This document shows, piece by piece, positions 52,857 to 63,799 of a stretch of DNA of 64,000 nt (within the stretch, counting starts at the first letter, position 1; each line of letters opens with the position of its first letter). This stretch comes from Synanceia verrucosa (lineage: Eukaryota > Chordata > Actinopteri > Perciformes > Synanceiidae), in contig CM056563.1 of assembly GCA_029721515.1 (NCBI GenBank), forward strand, positions 15,442,454 to 15,506,453, read 5' to 3'. Position numbers and translations under genes: made by a program. The notes below the pieces were generated by a model. The model saw only the letters and a program-made list of their open reading frames with translations, searched no databases and was not told the origin of the DNA.

Positions 52857-55800
52857 TTGTGGGGGTGAGGAGAACAGGTAGACAGGTCCACACTGACCTA
52901 TTTTCTCAGTCAGACGCTCCCAAGGGAGGCCAGCATCTCTCTTTTCTGTGTCTCCAAAGACGAGGGAGAAGGTGATTTACATTTCACGGTTCATAAAAGG
53001 AGATAGACTGAATGAAATGAGACAGAGACAGACAGATCTGTGAAAAATCTTCAGCCACTGAGGAACAATAATATATTTACTGTGGTGGTATAAAGCCCCC
53101 AAACCACAGGGGGACATATAGATCTTCAATTGAAGTGATTTTCATCAGTACGATGTGGATTGTCGGAGGCATTTTACTGTAAGTGCCTATGTGCATATAT
53201 ATATTTAATATGGGTGACACCAGTGGGACTCTAAGCTGTACCCCTGCACTCTGTTAATGTGTGTTATCTGTAGGTCACTTCCTCTCTTTGCCTATCTGTC
53301 TTCTGCCTCTCTTCCTCACCACATCACTGCTGGTGTCTGTTTTTATTCCTCTATCTCTCTCCTTCATCTCCTTCCTCCTTCCTCTGATTCTCTCTGTCCA
53401 TTAGGAGCCACTCAGGGCCCATGTTTGGCTTTAAATTGAGATATAAAGTGATTAGGCAGTGGATGCGTTTCTGATTGCTATGTGCTTTTACAGCAGCCCA
53501 GGATGCTTTTCCCTTGCAAAATGAACTCATTCAACCAACAGCACGGCAAAGACAATTTTATTGTACATAAGAAGCCCTTCTGGACTTTTCACCAATGAAT
53601 CTGAAAATGACACCTGATTCTCTGTATCAGGTCAAGTTTTTGTGCTAAGTAGAAAATGTCTGATCTTTTGAGTAAATCGATTGCATTTTTGTGATTTTTG
53701 TTAATGTTTCTTGTCCAAAACAGTTTTTAAGAGAGAAAAAAAAGTTTTGTAACACAATTTATTCATTTAATGATACAAAATAGATTTCTGTAAATTGAAC
53801 AGCAGACATTGATAAAGCTAAGTACATATTGCATGTTACGTCATCGTTGTTCAAAAGGACATGAACTTCCATTTTTTCGAAACCCTAGAATGCTCAGCGA
53901 GAGGGACGCTTCTCTTCAGAGTCCAGTAGAAATCAGCCATCATGACCCTGCTACCTGGTCTCCATCTCCTTCATGTCCTCATGGATTCTCTCCCCCTGCT
54001 CATTGATCCCAGAGTTTTAGGAAAAAGATCCATATGCAAGAATACACAGCGCAATTTGATGCTCATGTTGCATCTGAGTTTTCTGAAAGCAGTCGGCATA
54101 TTAGTGATAAGTTTTCATACGATTCATTTAAATTTTAGCACAGTGAGCGTCAGGACGAGATGCTGATTGAAGATCACATTGTCTGCAACTTAGCTTTTTT
54201 ATCAAACTTAACAATGAATTTTCTCTTTCTTTTGACCATTCACGTCCCTTGTTTCTCTTCTGTATTTATATTCTGTGTTGTCTATGTGCTTGAAAATACA
54301 ATAATAAATGTAGGCTGGAAAGTCTGGAAATAAAGAATTAACTGATAAAAACTAGTTACTCAGAGGGGGTGAAGATGAGTAATTTCTCTACGTTGTTATT
54401 CTGCTTTATTTATGTGCAAATCAGCAGCAATGTGAGTCATGTAGTGAGTCATTTTGAGATGCCATAGCAGCTGATGTCATATGAGTCATGTTAACCATCC
54501 ATCCATCCATTTTCTACCGCTTATCCTCTTATAGGGTCATGGGGGGCTGGAGCCTATCCCAGCTGTCTTAGGGTGAAAGGCAGGGTACACCCTGGACAAA
54601 TCACACCTACGGGCAATTTAAATTAGCCAGTTAATCTAATCCCCATGCATGTTTTTGGATGATGGGAGGCAGACAAGGGGAGAATATGCAAACTCCACAC
54701 AGAACGGCCCTGGGCCGGGAATCGAACCCGGTGCTGTGAGGCGACAGTGCTAACTACTACACCACCGTGCAGCCCTCATGTTGACCATGAGTGATTTTAT
54801 TTTATTGTTGTTGCTTGTGCAGGAGACCTGAGTGCTCTGCAGGAGAAGTCCTTCACCCTAAAGGAGGGAGTGACGTACAGGCTAAAGCTACACTTCAAGG
54901 TAAGATGGATGGCATTACATGCATGAAAGAGCAGGTATTTACTGTCAGTGATGAGGAGATAGAGACAGTGCTGAGTAAGCCACCACGTACTATATGAACA
55001 AGCCATAATATCAACCATTATCATATTTAATGAGTCTTTTCATTTTATATTGCCAGTCAGGATTAAAGTGAGAGAGGCAACTAAGTTTGTTTCTCAAGTC
55101 TGACTATTGATTGTGTTTTAAGTTACTAAAATTTTAAGTCATCACTTTCAAATTTCTTAAATATCTCAGCAACTACTGGATGAATTGAGATCAATTGTTG
55201 TACAGGGTCCCACAGAAGATGAATCCTACTGATCTCCTTAGATTTTCTTTGGTGCCGCCATGTTTGGCTTTTACTGAAGTAGCTAAACAACCAACTAATT
55301 ACAATGAAACCCATAAAACGCTCCTAGAAGTGTTGGAATTGTGGCGATTTAGTTTAAAGAGGGAGGCTTGGTGGATGGATGGTGGAAACAAACTTTGCAT
55401 CGCAGTAATTTAAAGCTAAACTGTGATTTTTCTTTAACCTACCGATGTGAATTCTTTGCCTGGACTTAAGCAAAGTGCTTTGTTTGAATTCACAATGTTA
55501 ACTGTGTGTTTACTGCAACCATAAAAAAAACATACAATTTGGTAGAGGTATAAATTTAACCACGATAGTTTGTGGTTTGACTGCCTTGAAATTCATGACC
55601 CCAAAATGTTTCCTTTAGCACCATCAGATCAAAACTGTAAATGTTAAGTGCTACAGTAATTAGCTGAATATTAGCATATGATCATACCAAACAATGATTA
55701 GTTAGCATGAAGCTCTATTACAGCCTCACGGAGCTGCTAACATGTCTTCTGACTCCTGTTTTGTTAGTTTCCACTGCAGTAGAAGATGGTTTCCTCTTTC

Positions 55801-58321
55801 TTCTCCTCTCATTTTCCATCATCTGTTCCCTTTGAGGCCACTTTCTCCAGCCTCTCGCCGACTTTCTCCATTAACTGTCACTGTTTTTTTACTTCTTCCT
55901 TGCATCTGTTTCTGGCTCCATCTTCTTTTTCTCTTCTTGTCACCCTCCTCGTTGCCTCACACCTCCATCCTCTTACTTCTCCTTCCCTGCTGTGTTACAA
56001 ATAAACCCTTTCTGTAAACACTCGGCAGATATTTCCCCAAGCCACATCCTCATGTTCGCAATATATAAACACAGACTGGGGACGATGCAATATTTTGGAA
56101 AGGAAATGCAGAGAGAAGTAGTGCACCCTGAAGCCAGAGAGGATGTTAATGGAGCAATGATTGACGTTGACATGACACAGAATTATTAAGTACTTCCACA
56201 TTTGACCACAGAAATAAGAGAAACACACCAACAACTAAATTTGATTCAGCAGCAGCTGTTCCTGGTTGTTCAACATGCCTCTAAAATTCAGTGGGATTTA
56301 ATCAAAAATGAGAGAAGAGAGGGTGAAAAAATGTTTGTGGCATAACTAGGAGATAAGATAATAGAAGTAACTGCCTGGCTGTGTGTTCAGATTAGACTGA
56401 TGAGAGCGACTCCTGCTGGACAAATGGCTTCACTGCCATCTGTTAAAGCAGCTTCACCCAAAAACACAAAGCTGTCATTGAAATCAATAGTTTGTGTCAA
56501 TACACGTCTCTCATGTGTTTTTAACAGTTTTATGTTGTTAGTTTATTTCTGTCCGGATAAAGTTTAATATTTCTATTTTATATTATATTATATTATTTAT
56601 ATATTATATTATATATTATATTTCTGTCTGTATAGATTATTACTTGCAACGATGACTACAACTGAAAAAAAATCTATTCACATAATGTCATTAAAGGGGC
56701 ACACCATTGATTTCACACTGGTAGTGCTGCTCAGCCTGAAAACAGTTGTATAATGTTCTCTCTGGCTCTGGGGGGGAGCTCCCTGATGTTGTCATAGTGA
56801 TTTCATCAGGGCTATGGTTAGGTTCAAGATTAAAACATTATATTATATGTTATATTATATGTATATATTATATTCTATATTAAAAATATAGAAAACCTGC
56901 TTCACAAACTGAATATGTGTGTTTGAAATAAGTGGTCATGAAGTGTAATAAAATAATAAACACACAACGGTGGTCAGGGTCACTCTGGGTTTATGCAGAC
57001 TTTGAGTTTTGATGAGACTGTGTGTGTCTGCAGGTGAACAGGGAAATCGTCGCTGGCTTGAGATACTATCATGAGGTGATCAGAAAAGGGATTAGAGGTA
57101 AGTTCAGTCCAACCACTGTCTGTCAAATGACCTGTGCCTTGTAGTGGCCACATACAGGAGCATCCATCTGTTTTTCTGGCTGATGCTGATCGTAAAGTGA
57201 CATGAAGCCACTCGACATCAAACAGTGCAGGGACATGCATTTACTGTTGTCCACACAGTTACTGTTTGTGAGCTAAATCACCATTTATCTTGCATATATG
57301 TGAGTGGACATTTAACATCTGCATCCTATTTTGACAAGAAAATGAATGAATGTACACATCTGCTATCTAAACCTCAGTTACATCAAAACTGAGAAGTGAA
57401 AAATAAGAAGCAGCTCCAGAGGTGTAGAAGGAAAACTTATGAGCAACTTTCAAGTGATGATATTTTATTCATTTATTAATGAATTAGTTTGGATGTCAAA
57501 TCCAGTAGATATCATCATGCTAACTTACTAATAACAATACATATGTTATATACACATAACACTGAGATGACATAAAAAGAAACTAACTGAAAGAAAATAT
57601 GTTGAATCGTACAGTGATACACATCAGAGAGGATAATGAAGGTGCATGGAAAGTAATTACAAATAAAATCACTGCCAGTTCTGGAACATACTGCACCAAA
57701 TGCAAACAATATGCTAAACCTACCCTTTTCTGAATAATACATATTGATCAGCTCATGTATTATTCATGATCATATGGCAATGTGCGCTCACACCTTTTTT
57801 CTGTATACAGTCATCAAGGATCAACGCAGAGATTTGTTAAACAGCTTTTTTTTTTTTTTACAATTCCTGCTGCTATATATTTCAGTGCTTGCTGTATGTT
57901 TACTCTATTTGTAACTACCACTTTATATTTATGTAACTCTGTGCCAAGCAATGCACATCTGAATGACAATAAAGTCTATGTCTAACTTATTTCTATAATT
58001 TTGAGAAGGATTTGTCGCCTCGAGCAGAGACCTCAAGATTATATCACTTCAGGAAACTTATTGGACTTTTCCCATTGTTTAGTTGTAACCAGCAACGTGT
58101 CCATGTTGTGTCCTCCTGCAGTGGAAAAAGTGTCACACATGGTGGGAAGTTATGGCCCAAAGGAAGAGGAGCATGAGTTTCTCTTCCCGGCTGAGGAGGC
58201 TCCTGTTGGCATATTGAGGCGCGGCCAATATCAGATCAAGTCCCGCCTCATGGATGACGACCGCAATGTCTACTTGGCCTGGGAGTGGAACTTCGACATC
58301 AAAAGGGACTGGGATGAATAG
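39292..58321 (+). CDS. arhgdig: Rho GDP-dissociation inhibitor 3 (RhoGDI gamma), 6 coding exons
   Basis: Exons: 39292-39364, 48146-48319, 49277-49360, 54823-54899, 57034-57097, 58122-58321; GT-AG and in phase, 223 aa (human 225). RhoGDIs bind prenylated Rho GTPases, block GDP release and extract them from membranes. The gamma form is recognised by its N-terminal hydrophobic helix starting MLGLDVCEFGGQVLELL, which matches human MLGLDACELGAQLLELL and anchors the protein to Golgi or vesicle membranes. Then come the regulatory arm (SLEEIRQLDKDDESLVKYK, residues about 50-70) and the immunoglobulin-like prenyl-binding domain (residues about 85-223), with TMDLTGDLSAL, FTLKEGVTYRLKLHFKVN, HMVGSYGP and YLAWEWNFDIKRDW. 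The first intron is 8.8 kb. Alternatives are arhgdia/arhgdib, which lack the hydrophobic N-terminal helix. Confidence 0.95.
39533..40111. repeat. Cluster of (GT)n microsatellites in arhgdig intron 1
   Basis: GT-rich tracts at about 39533-39566, 39682-39751, 39852-39900, 39974-40004 and 40066-40111, separated by short unique stretches. Their reverse frames give long His-Thr ORFs that are not genes. Confidence 0.97.
40996..41005 (-). promoter_or_regulatory. Candidate PBX-MEIS composite site
   Basis: The minus strand reads TGATTGACAG, an exact match to the PBX-MEIS decamer. It lies in a short non-repetitive island (about 40975-41045) between purine- and pyrimidine-rich DNA, with a TAATTG homeobox-type core at about 41036. 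Confidence 0.35.
45275..45387. repeat. (GT)n compound microsatellite
   Basis: Two long GT runs separated by a TCTGTG/TGCATGCGTG segment in arhgdig intron 1. Another compound GT/GC run is at about 45726-45785, and a shorter one at 45513-45533. Confidence 0.95.
47640..47925 (+). mobile_element. tRNA-headed SINE (arhgdig intron 1)
   Basis: Head GGTTAGCACTGTCCCCTCAC with box B-like GGTTCGATTCCC, body GTGTGGAGTTTGCATGTTCTC and GGGATAGGCTCCAG, ending in (GGAT)n. Shorter than the copy at 21376, lacking the TGTGAATGTGAGTG segment. Confidence 0.85.
48637..49005 (-). mobile_element. Second-type tRNA-derived SINE (arhgdig intron 2)
   Basis: Read on the minus strand it starts GGGGCGGCAGTAGCTCAGTC (box A near 48995) with GTTCAAGTCC (box B near 48950). 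The body GCCGAGGTGCCCTTGAGCAA follows, then the tail TTTCCCTCATTGAGGGATTA and a (TTC)n run at 48639-48658. The family is distinct from the SINE at 21376. Confidence 0.85.
49040..49140 (-). repeat. Old dispersed repeat fragment (arhgdig intron 2)
   Basis: TTTTGTGCAGACATTCATGG followed by TTCCCAGAGGATACATCC is the reversed tail of the family at 960-1985. It ends about 140 bases before exon 3. Confidence 0.55.
49361..54822. other. arhgdig intron 3
   Basis: 5.5 kb of mostly AT-rich unique DNA. It includes (GT)n at 49769-49790 and 52817-52855, (CA)n-like sequence at 52319-52353, a pyrimidine-rich stretch at about 53270-53400, a SINE at 54497 and a more GC-balanced non-repetitive block at about 51060-51370. 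I see no exon. Confidence 0.65.
54497..54775 (-). mobile_element. tRNA-headed SINE flanked by near-perfect target-site duplication (arhgdig intron 3)
   Basis: Reverse-oriented copy: (CATC)n, TTTCTACCGCTTATCCTC, the body, then GCTAACTACTACACCACCG as the reversed tRNA-like head. The flanks are TCATGTTAACCAT (54486-54498) and TCATGTTGACCAT (54776-54788), which differ at one base. Confidence 0.88.
55140..55735 (-). repeat. Old dispersed repeat fragments (arhgdig intron 4)
   Basis: Bases 55140-55275 include ATATCTCAGCAACTACTGGA and GAAGATGAATCCTACTGATC, and 55585-55735 include ATTCATGACCCCAAAATG and GATCAAAACTGTAAATGTTA. Both are reversed parts of the family at 960-1985, with unrelated sequence between them. 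Confidence 0.5.
55780..55990. repeat. Pyrimidine-rich stretch (arhgdig intron 4)
   Basis: Long run of C/T-rich sequence (TTCCTCTTTCTTCTCC and similar) with few purines. Its open frames are low-complexity Ser/Pro/Phe and are not treated as genes. Confidence 0.7.
56572..56893. repeat. (TATAT)n-type AT-rich tracts (arhgdig intron 4)
   Basis: TATATTATATTATATTAT at about 56575-56623 and again at about 56838-56893, separated by about 215 bp of unique DNA. The second tract ends about 140 bases before exon 5. Confidence 0.9.
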
Positions 58322-60150
58322 AGAGGGGTGATGCGACTCTTCCCATCTTTCATACTTTTTCTTCTCCCTATTTTCCTCCACTTCGTCCTGTGACATACTT
58401 CTCCTCCTCTTCTTCCTTATTCTCCTCTTCTACCTTTTTTCCTTGTCTGTTTAATGGATGTGTCCCCTCTTTGCCTTCTGTCCTTGCATTCATGTAGTTC
58501 CTCTAGATTCCTCTACATTGACATCCCATCCACCCAGATTTGACAAGCTTGATAAGTCTCCCTTTTACTTTCACTTTCGTTTTCCTTTTTCCCAACCTGC
58601 TTCCATAAAGCAGCAGAGGGGGAGTCACAAACAGCAAACAATATAGGCTTTGCATACATTGCATAATTTCAAACAATCAATATGTCTCAAACAGGCGTCC
58701 CCCAAAGAGAACAGAGGAATTATGTAAATACAGTGCATTTGGATTCACATATCAGGTTATTTGTTGAGCAGTTCACCAGTAACAGAGAGTTAAAGGGAGG
58801 CGCAAAGGGAAGCAACATGAGGCAGGATTCCCTCTGTCACGCTACAAGCATGGTCCATGGCTTTGTTTTTTTACTACTGTGGTCATGGAAACGCCCTGAT
58901 TAGCTCTACATCATCTGCATTCCTTCTCTCTCATCATGACTCACATCTGGACACACAGACATAATACACATATTTTTAAATGAAGTGTAACTCCTGGGAT
59001 ATCAGTATCTCTGATGACCATCATGAAAAATGACAGAATTTGCCTTTCTTCAACATAAAAATAATCCAGTGATAGCTGTCAGAGGTACACTGCAAACAGG
59101 AGCTGCTAAGAAATTCAGCATTTTTTTAATCAATTTGCCAAAATATAATATAGGCTAACAAATTAGATCTAGTCACATCCCCCAAGTCAATCTATATTTT
59201 TAGGCCTAACTGTAGTTCCAAAACATTTGGCATGATTATCCCCAAATAAAGGTAAGACTAAATATAATAATGCGAGTGGAGAATTGGAGAGTGGCGTTAT
59301 ATCTGTTTTGCTTAAGGGGGAGTTGCTGTGTCAGACTTTCTATGGCAAGTGAAGGAACATTTTAGAATCAGATTAAGGTCTAATTATCTAAATATTGCCC
59401 TTTCAAATCATTAATAAACTTGGATGAAAATATGAAGCACCTTTTCTCACAAAGTGCTAAAAATGCATCTTTGTTTTATCAAACTAGTTTTGCAGGTTTT
59501 CTTGAGTCTTTGTTTAGCGCTTTGAAAGAGCAGACCAGTAAAAGACTGTAACTGAATTGTGCATATTGTAGAAAGAGATGCATGTGTGTCCTTTAGGATT
59601 TGATACTATTCATTCAGTAAAGATGAACAAAATTTGCCCTTTCTATCCTCCTCATATACCAAGGACACGAGATGTGAATAAAATTCTGCTTTGAACATTA
59701 ATGATGGTAGCTGAAAGTTGGAGTATATATTAACGGTGAATTAATTAATTCCCCTTAAAAAACAGTAATTATTGTGTAAGTCTTTGGATATGATATTGTT
59801 ATTGTTGAACATACTGAACAATTTGAAATCGTTGTGATCTCAGACTAACTGTCAATGTTGGCTTGTTGGGTGTTGCATGGATAAGCAAGATTCTCTCTTT
59901 CTTTTTTTACGACTTTATTGTAAAATTTAAATGTGATGAAAAAAAAGATGACTCAACATCCAGATGTCAGTGGTTGCCATGTACTGCAGATGCAGTGATT
60001 ACAGGGATATTATTTTTAAAGGCACAGATAGCTGGAAACATTAATGTGTTTCATGTCGCAGCCTGTAACGACCAAGTGCGCATCCTCAAGTATTGGTGTC
60101 AAATCTATTATCCTGTATCTTTTAATAAAGGCAATTCAAACAACCAGTAT
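58322..60150 (+). other. Probable arhgdig 3' UTR and flank
   Basis: No coding potential after the stop. An AATAAA at 60124-60129 (TTTTAATAAAGGC) could end a long 3' UTR of about 1.8 kb. This is inferred only from the signal and the absence of other features. Confidence 0.4.
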
Positions 60151-60239
60151 GATGTGTGATTTTGAAATATTTGCTGTGCATGTACAGAAACAATAGTGAG
60201 CCTCATTCGCTTCATTGATGGTCAATAAGTAGCTCCAGT

Positions 60240-60555
60240 GAGGAGACAGTTAGCGTAGTTAGAATAAAAATGGTAAGAAGGGGAAACAGCTAGCCTAGCT
60301 TTCTCACCTTTATTAATCTCACAGTGGGGAAATTTACAGCATCGTGGCAGCAAAAGTAAAGTGACGGAGCAAAATAAAGCGATATCAAACAATAAAACAA
60401 CTTAATAATAATAGTTAGGGAGGGAGCAATCCTTGGCTGGAGGCAACAAAGGAGAAATTAAAAAAAAAAATCTTGGCCTGTATTTTATTACTTTTAGATT
60501 AGGTAGGCTAGCTGTTTCCATCTATTTCCAGTCTTTATGCTAAGCTAATCAGCTG
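60240..60555. mobile_element. Inverted-repeat-bounded composite repeat
   Basis: The left arm GGGGAAACAGCTAGCCTAGC (about 60279) and the right arm TAGGCTAGCTGTTTCCA (about 60505) are inverted. Between them lies the TTTATT...GGGGAAATTTACAGC repeat (60307-60420). The right side continues CCAGTCTTTATGCTAAGC, shared with 10070-10137. Confidence 0.6.
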
Positions 60556-61317
60556 CTAGTTGTAGCCTATTTACTGTGTAGCCATAAGAGTGGCATCAAT
60601 CTCTTGTCTTTGTAAGAAGGCAAATAAGTGTATTTCCCAAAATGTTGATTCGATTCAATTCTAAAACTCCATTGTTTCTGTCTACTGATGAAACTTAATG
60701 AAGTAGTAGATAACAGATGTACAGATGTTTTATTTTGTCACATGATTCAGTTATATGATCACATAAGTTAAACAGTTTCAGTCAAACAAAACAATAACAA
60801 AACACAGGTTGACATCTAATGGTAACTTTTTTCCTGTCTGATGCTGTGCAAATATGAATAAACATATCCTCAAATTTGTAACTTTTTAGGGTGTATCTTT
60901 ATGTGCTCCAGTGTCGCTTTTTATCATTGAAACAGCATTAGACCATGAGTCAGCAGGTGACTCATTAACGGTGTATCAAGTAATTTTTAATCTATCTTGA
61001 CCTCTGATGACTAGTTTCTTCCTCTGTCAAAATATAGTGATGTTTTTTTTTTTTAATTCTATGACATTTTACCCCCATACATTTGTTCTTTGATGCCATT
61101 CGGTCAATTGCAGCTCATGAGGAGAAAATGAAATGGCATCATACATGAGGTTTTGGAGGTTTAGCAGAACTTCACACTGTCATTTTGTCCCACAGGACAG
61201 AAAAACACACACTTGAGACCAACATAATCCACAAAATCTACTCAAGGGCAACTTCTATGACCGCCCTGCTGTCTTCTTGTCCATTGATAACCTTTGTCTT
61301 CAGTGTTTCCAGTAGTC

Positions 61318-61542
61318 CTACTCATCTGTCAGCCAGTCCTCCTTGCCAAGTGTTGTCACTGCTGTGGTTGTGTTGTTGGTGTGGAGTGCCTGCTCCATCA
61401 GGGCTCGATGGGCGGTAGCTGGCAGGTAGAGGAAGGCATACAGCAGAGCCAGGACCAGCAGAGCCAGCAGCAGAGGGAGGCCCCAGTCTGATGTCATTAT
61501 AGGCTCTTCACAGCGAGCCTGCAGAAATGACTTCTTCTCCAT
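61318..61542 (-). CDS. Unrecognised small single-pass membrane protein ORF (74 aa)
   Basis: A 74-aa frame starts MEKKSFLQARCEEPI and has one strong hydrophobic segment at residues about 21-41 (GLPLLLALLVLALLYAFLYL). The polar C-terminus has an NNTT sequon and ends acidic (KEDWLTDE). A second in-frame Met (MTSDWG, 61497) would give 59 aa. A TTTCTGCAG just before it could instead be a splice acceptor, so the first 8-10 residues are uncertain. The frame also stays open further upstream. A clean, unbroken helix with charged flanks, and no repeat overlap, argue for a real micropeptide-type gene, possibly a final exon. I do not recognise the family, and no function is proposed. Confidence 0.5.
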   Translation of the reverse strand: MEKKSFLQARCEEPIMTSDWGLPLLLALLVLALLYAFLYLPATAHRALMEQALHTNNTTTAVTTLGKEDWLTDE

Positions 61543-61549
61543 AGTATGC

Positions 61550-61583
61550 AGACAGATCACAACACTAATGTTGTGATCTGTCT
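61550..61583. repeat. Perfect 15-bp inverted repeat upstream of the small ORF
   Basis: AGACAGATCACAACA, a 4-base loop CTAA, then TGTTGTGATCTGTCT. The arms pair perfectly over 15 bp. On the minus strand the hairpin ends 7 bases before the ATG at 61542. Confidence 0.95.
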
Positions 61584-62127
61584 TGTGAATAAAAATGGGA
61601 AAAAAATATTGAATCCAGACAACAGGAACACTCACACCTGCAGAGGAAACAAACTGGTGTGAGACACAGCTGGACTAGTTCCAGTCACGCAAACAGATAT
61701 TAAACTCTTCAAAAGATCCCAAAAAAAGGGTGAAGAAGTCAGCTAAATCAAGACAAACACAACATCCAGGCCAAAACAAAAGAAAGGAAGAAATTTGGCA
61801 GTATGTCCATGCCGTTATTTTATAGTTAAGAAAACAGAAGAATATCCAGCATGTCTTTAATGTCCGTCAGTGAAGCCTCTGTGCTCTTTGTCTCCCCTCT
61901 ATCAGGACTGAAACCTTTGTGATTGCCAATGAAATTACGTAGAGCCACGTGTGTGTGTGTATGTGTGTGTGTGTGATGCTTTCTTGTCACAGTACATGAC
62001 CAGATAAACAAGCCAATCTGCCACACGGGTCTCTAAGATGATTTGCTCTGAAATTTTATGTAACAATAACCAGAAACCCAACAACAGCGATGCCCCACAA
62101 TTAAATCCTATTCTGTAGTAACACCTG

Positions 62128-62131
<4 letters not shown>

Positions 62132-62171
<40 letters not shown>
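62132..62171. repeat. (AC)n microsatellite
   Basis: Uninterrupted AC dinucleotide run of about 40 bp. Comparable shorter runs occur at 11694-11737, 22926-22958, 42563-42590, 48466-48491 and elsewhere. Confidence 0.97.
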
Positions 62172-62177
<6 letters not shown>

Positions 62178-63559
62178 AGCAGATTGAATTATGAAATTAT
62201 GTAATTCTTGATCTTCTTAGCTGAAAACAGTTACACCTGCTGTGTTTGGGGATTACTTAACGGAAGCACTTGCACTTTATACATGTTTTAGGCACAGTAT
62301 GTTCCTGTTTTTCAGCCATGACCTTTCTAAAATGATTTTCTTTTTTACAGCGGTAGAACAACTTTGTCAATAACTGTAGAAATTAACTGTGAGTGCAGTC
62401 AGTTTGTCTTTTCTATAACTGTCAGTAAAGTTGTCCCATGCGTTAATACAACATTTTGAAAAAATCTAAGTTGCAAACTGGCCATCTCTCTTTTATTTAT
62501 TTAAAAAACAGTTAAAGAAATAGAAAATGGAGAACTGGAGAAGGCTCTTTTATGATTATCTAAAGTCAAATAATGAACCCTAACACAAACTGTGGGAGGT
62601 TTAAATGAACTCAGACATCGGAGCCTATGGGACAAGGCATGTGAACTGCATCCCACTTGTGTCTCAACATTGTAGTGTTACAATTAATCTTTAATTTAGG
62701 TGATTAATAATTTTACATTTATCTTTCACGGTCGCGATAGGTGGCCAATCAACTTCACCACCATAATTTGTTCCTCAACAGTCCCACAGAATACATAAAC
62801 AAAACAGGAAACACAAAAGCATTTAATTATCTCAACCAGCACAATGCTGGATGGAGTGAATCATCAAAGCCGGTGACCCCTGCCAGATAACTGTGTCAAG
62901 GTGAGGTTGAGGGATTATGGACTTCATGAATAACGAGACCTGGAGCCACGCCTGCTAACAGAAACAGATGACACTAATGCAATAAGCATAATCCCCTGTG
63001 TTGAGATTATGGATTTCAGGTTCAATAGCGTCAAGATAATCCATAATGTGACCATTAAAGAGAGATATCAGTAAAATGTTCAGGAGCTGAGGAGATGAAA
63101 TTGTGGTAATCTTCTTTATGGTATGTGATATCAAGTTAAGATGAATACATGATTATTGATTATGGTGATGTGTTATATATGAATGTCTCCGCTCCATGCA
63201 TCCATGTGCTGAATAGTGTGTATCATGGCACTCTGAGGTTTATCTCAAACTGTAGAGCTCTAACTTAACACTGTGTCTTATATACCAATGTAAATTGGCC
63301 ATCTTTATATGAGCACCAGTCAGAACAGAAAAGGTTGAAGAAAGCTTCTAGGTTTTCTGCTCCAACAACATGTAACATTTTGCATATCTTTGAATCTATT
63401 TAAGTCCATGATAAATACCATTACTTCGGAGCTTCATGAGTGTAACTGTTTTACTTCAGTGTAAATGTTTTATTTTAACCAATTTCGTAAATTCATTTGT
63501 TATTTGTATCTTTTTTTTTTTGGTCTATGTTTGATGTAGTTATGTGTTAAAAGTGTTTG

Positions 63560-63655
63560 TTTCTAATATGAACTGTTATTCTTGTCCAGGTCTTTTTTGT
63601 AAAAGAGATTGTGTATCTCAATGGGACAAGCCTGGTTAAATAAAGGTTTAATAAC
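63560..63655 (+). repeat. LINE-type 3' tail
   Basis: AGAGATTGTGTATCTCAATGG then CCTGGTTAAATAAAGGTTTA is a very common teleost LINE tail pattern. The upstream body is not recognisable here. Confidence 0.6.
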
Positions 63656-63799
63656 TACAGACAACAATTAACAAATCAACATTGCATCAGGGGTCATGGG
63701 GTAAAACATTCTAGATGACAGAGCTACTCGGGGGACAAATAATAATTTATATAAATATTATATAATAATAATTAGCCATTAATAATAATTAATTTCTAT

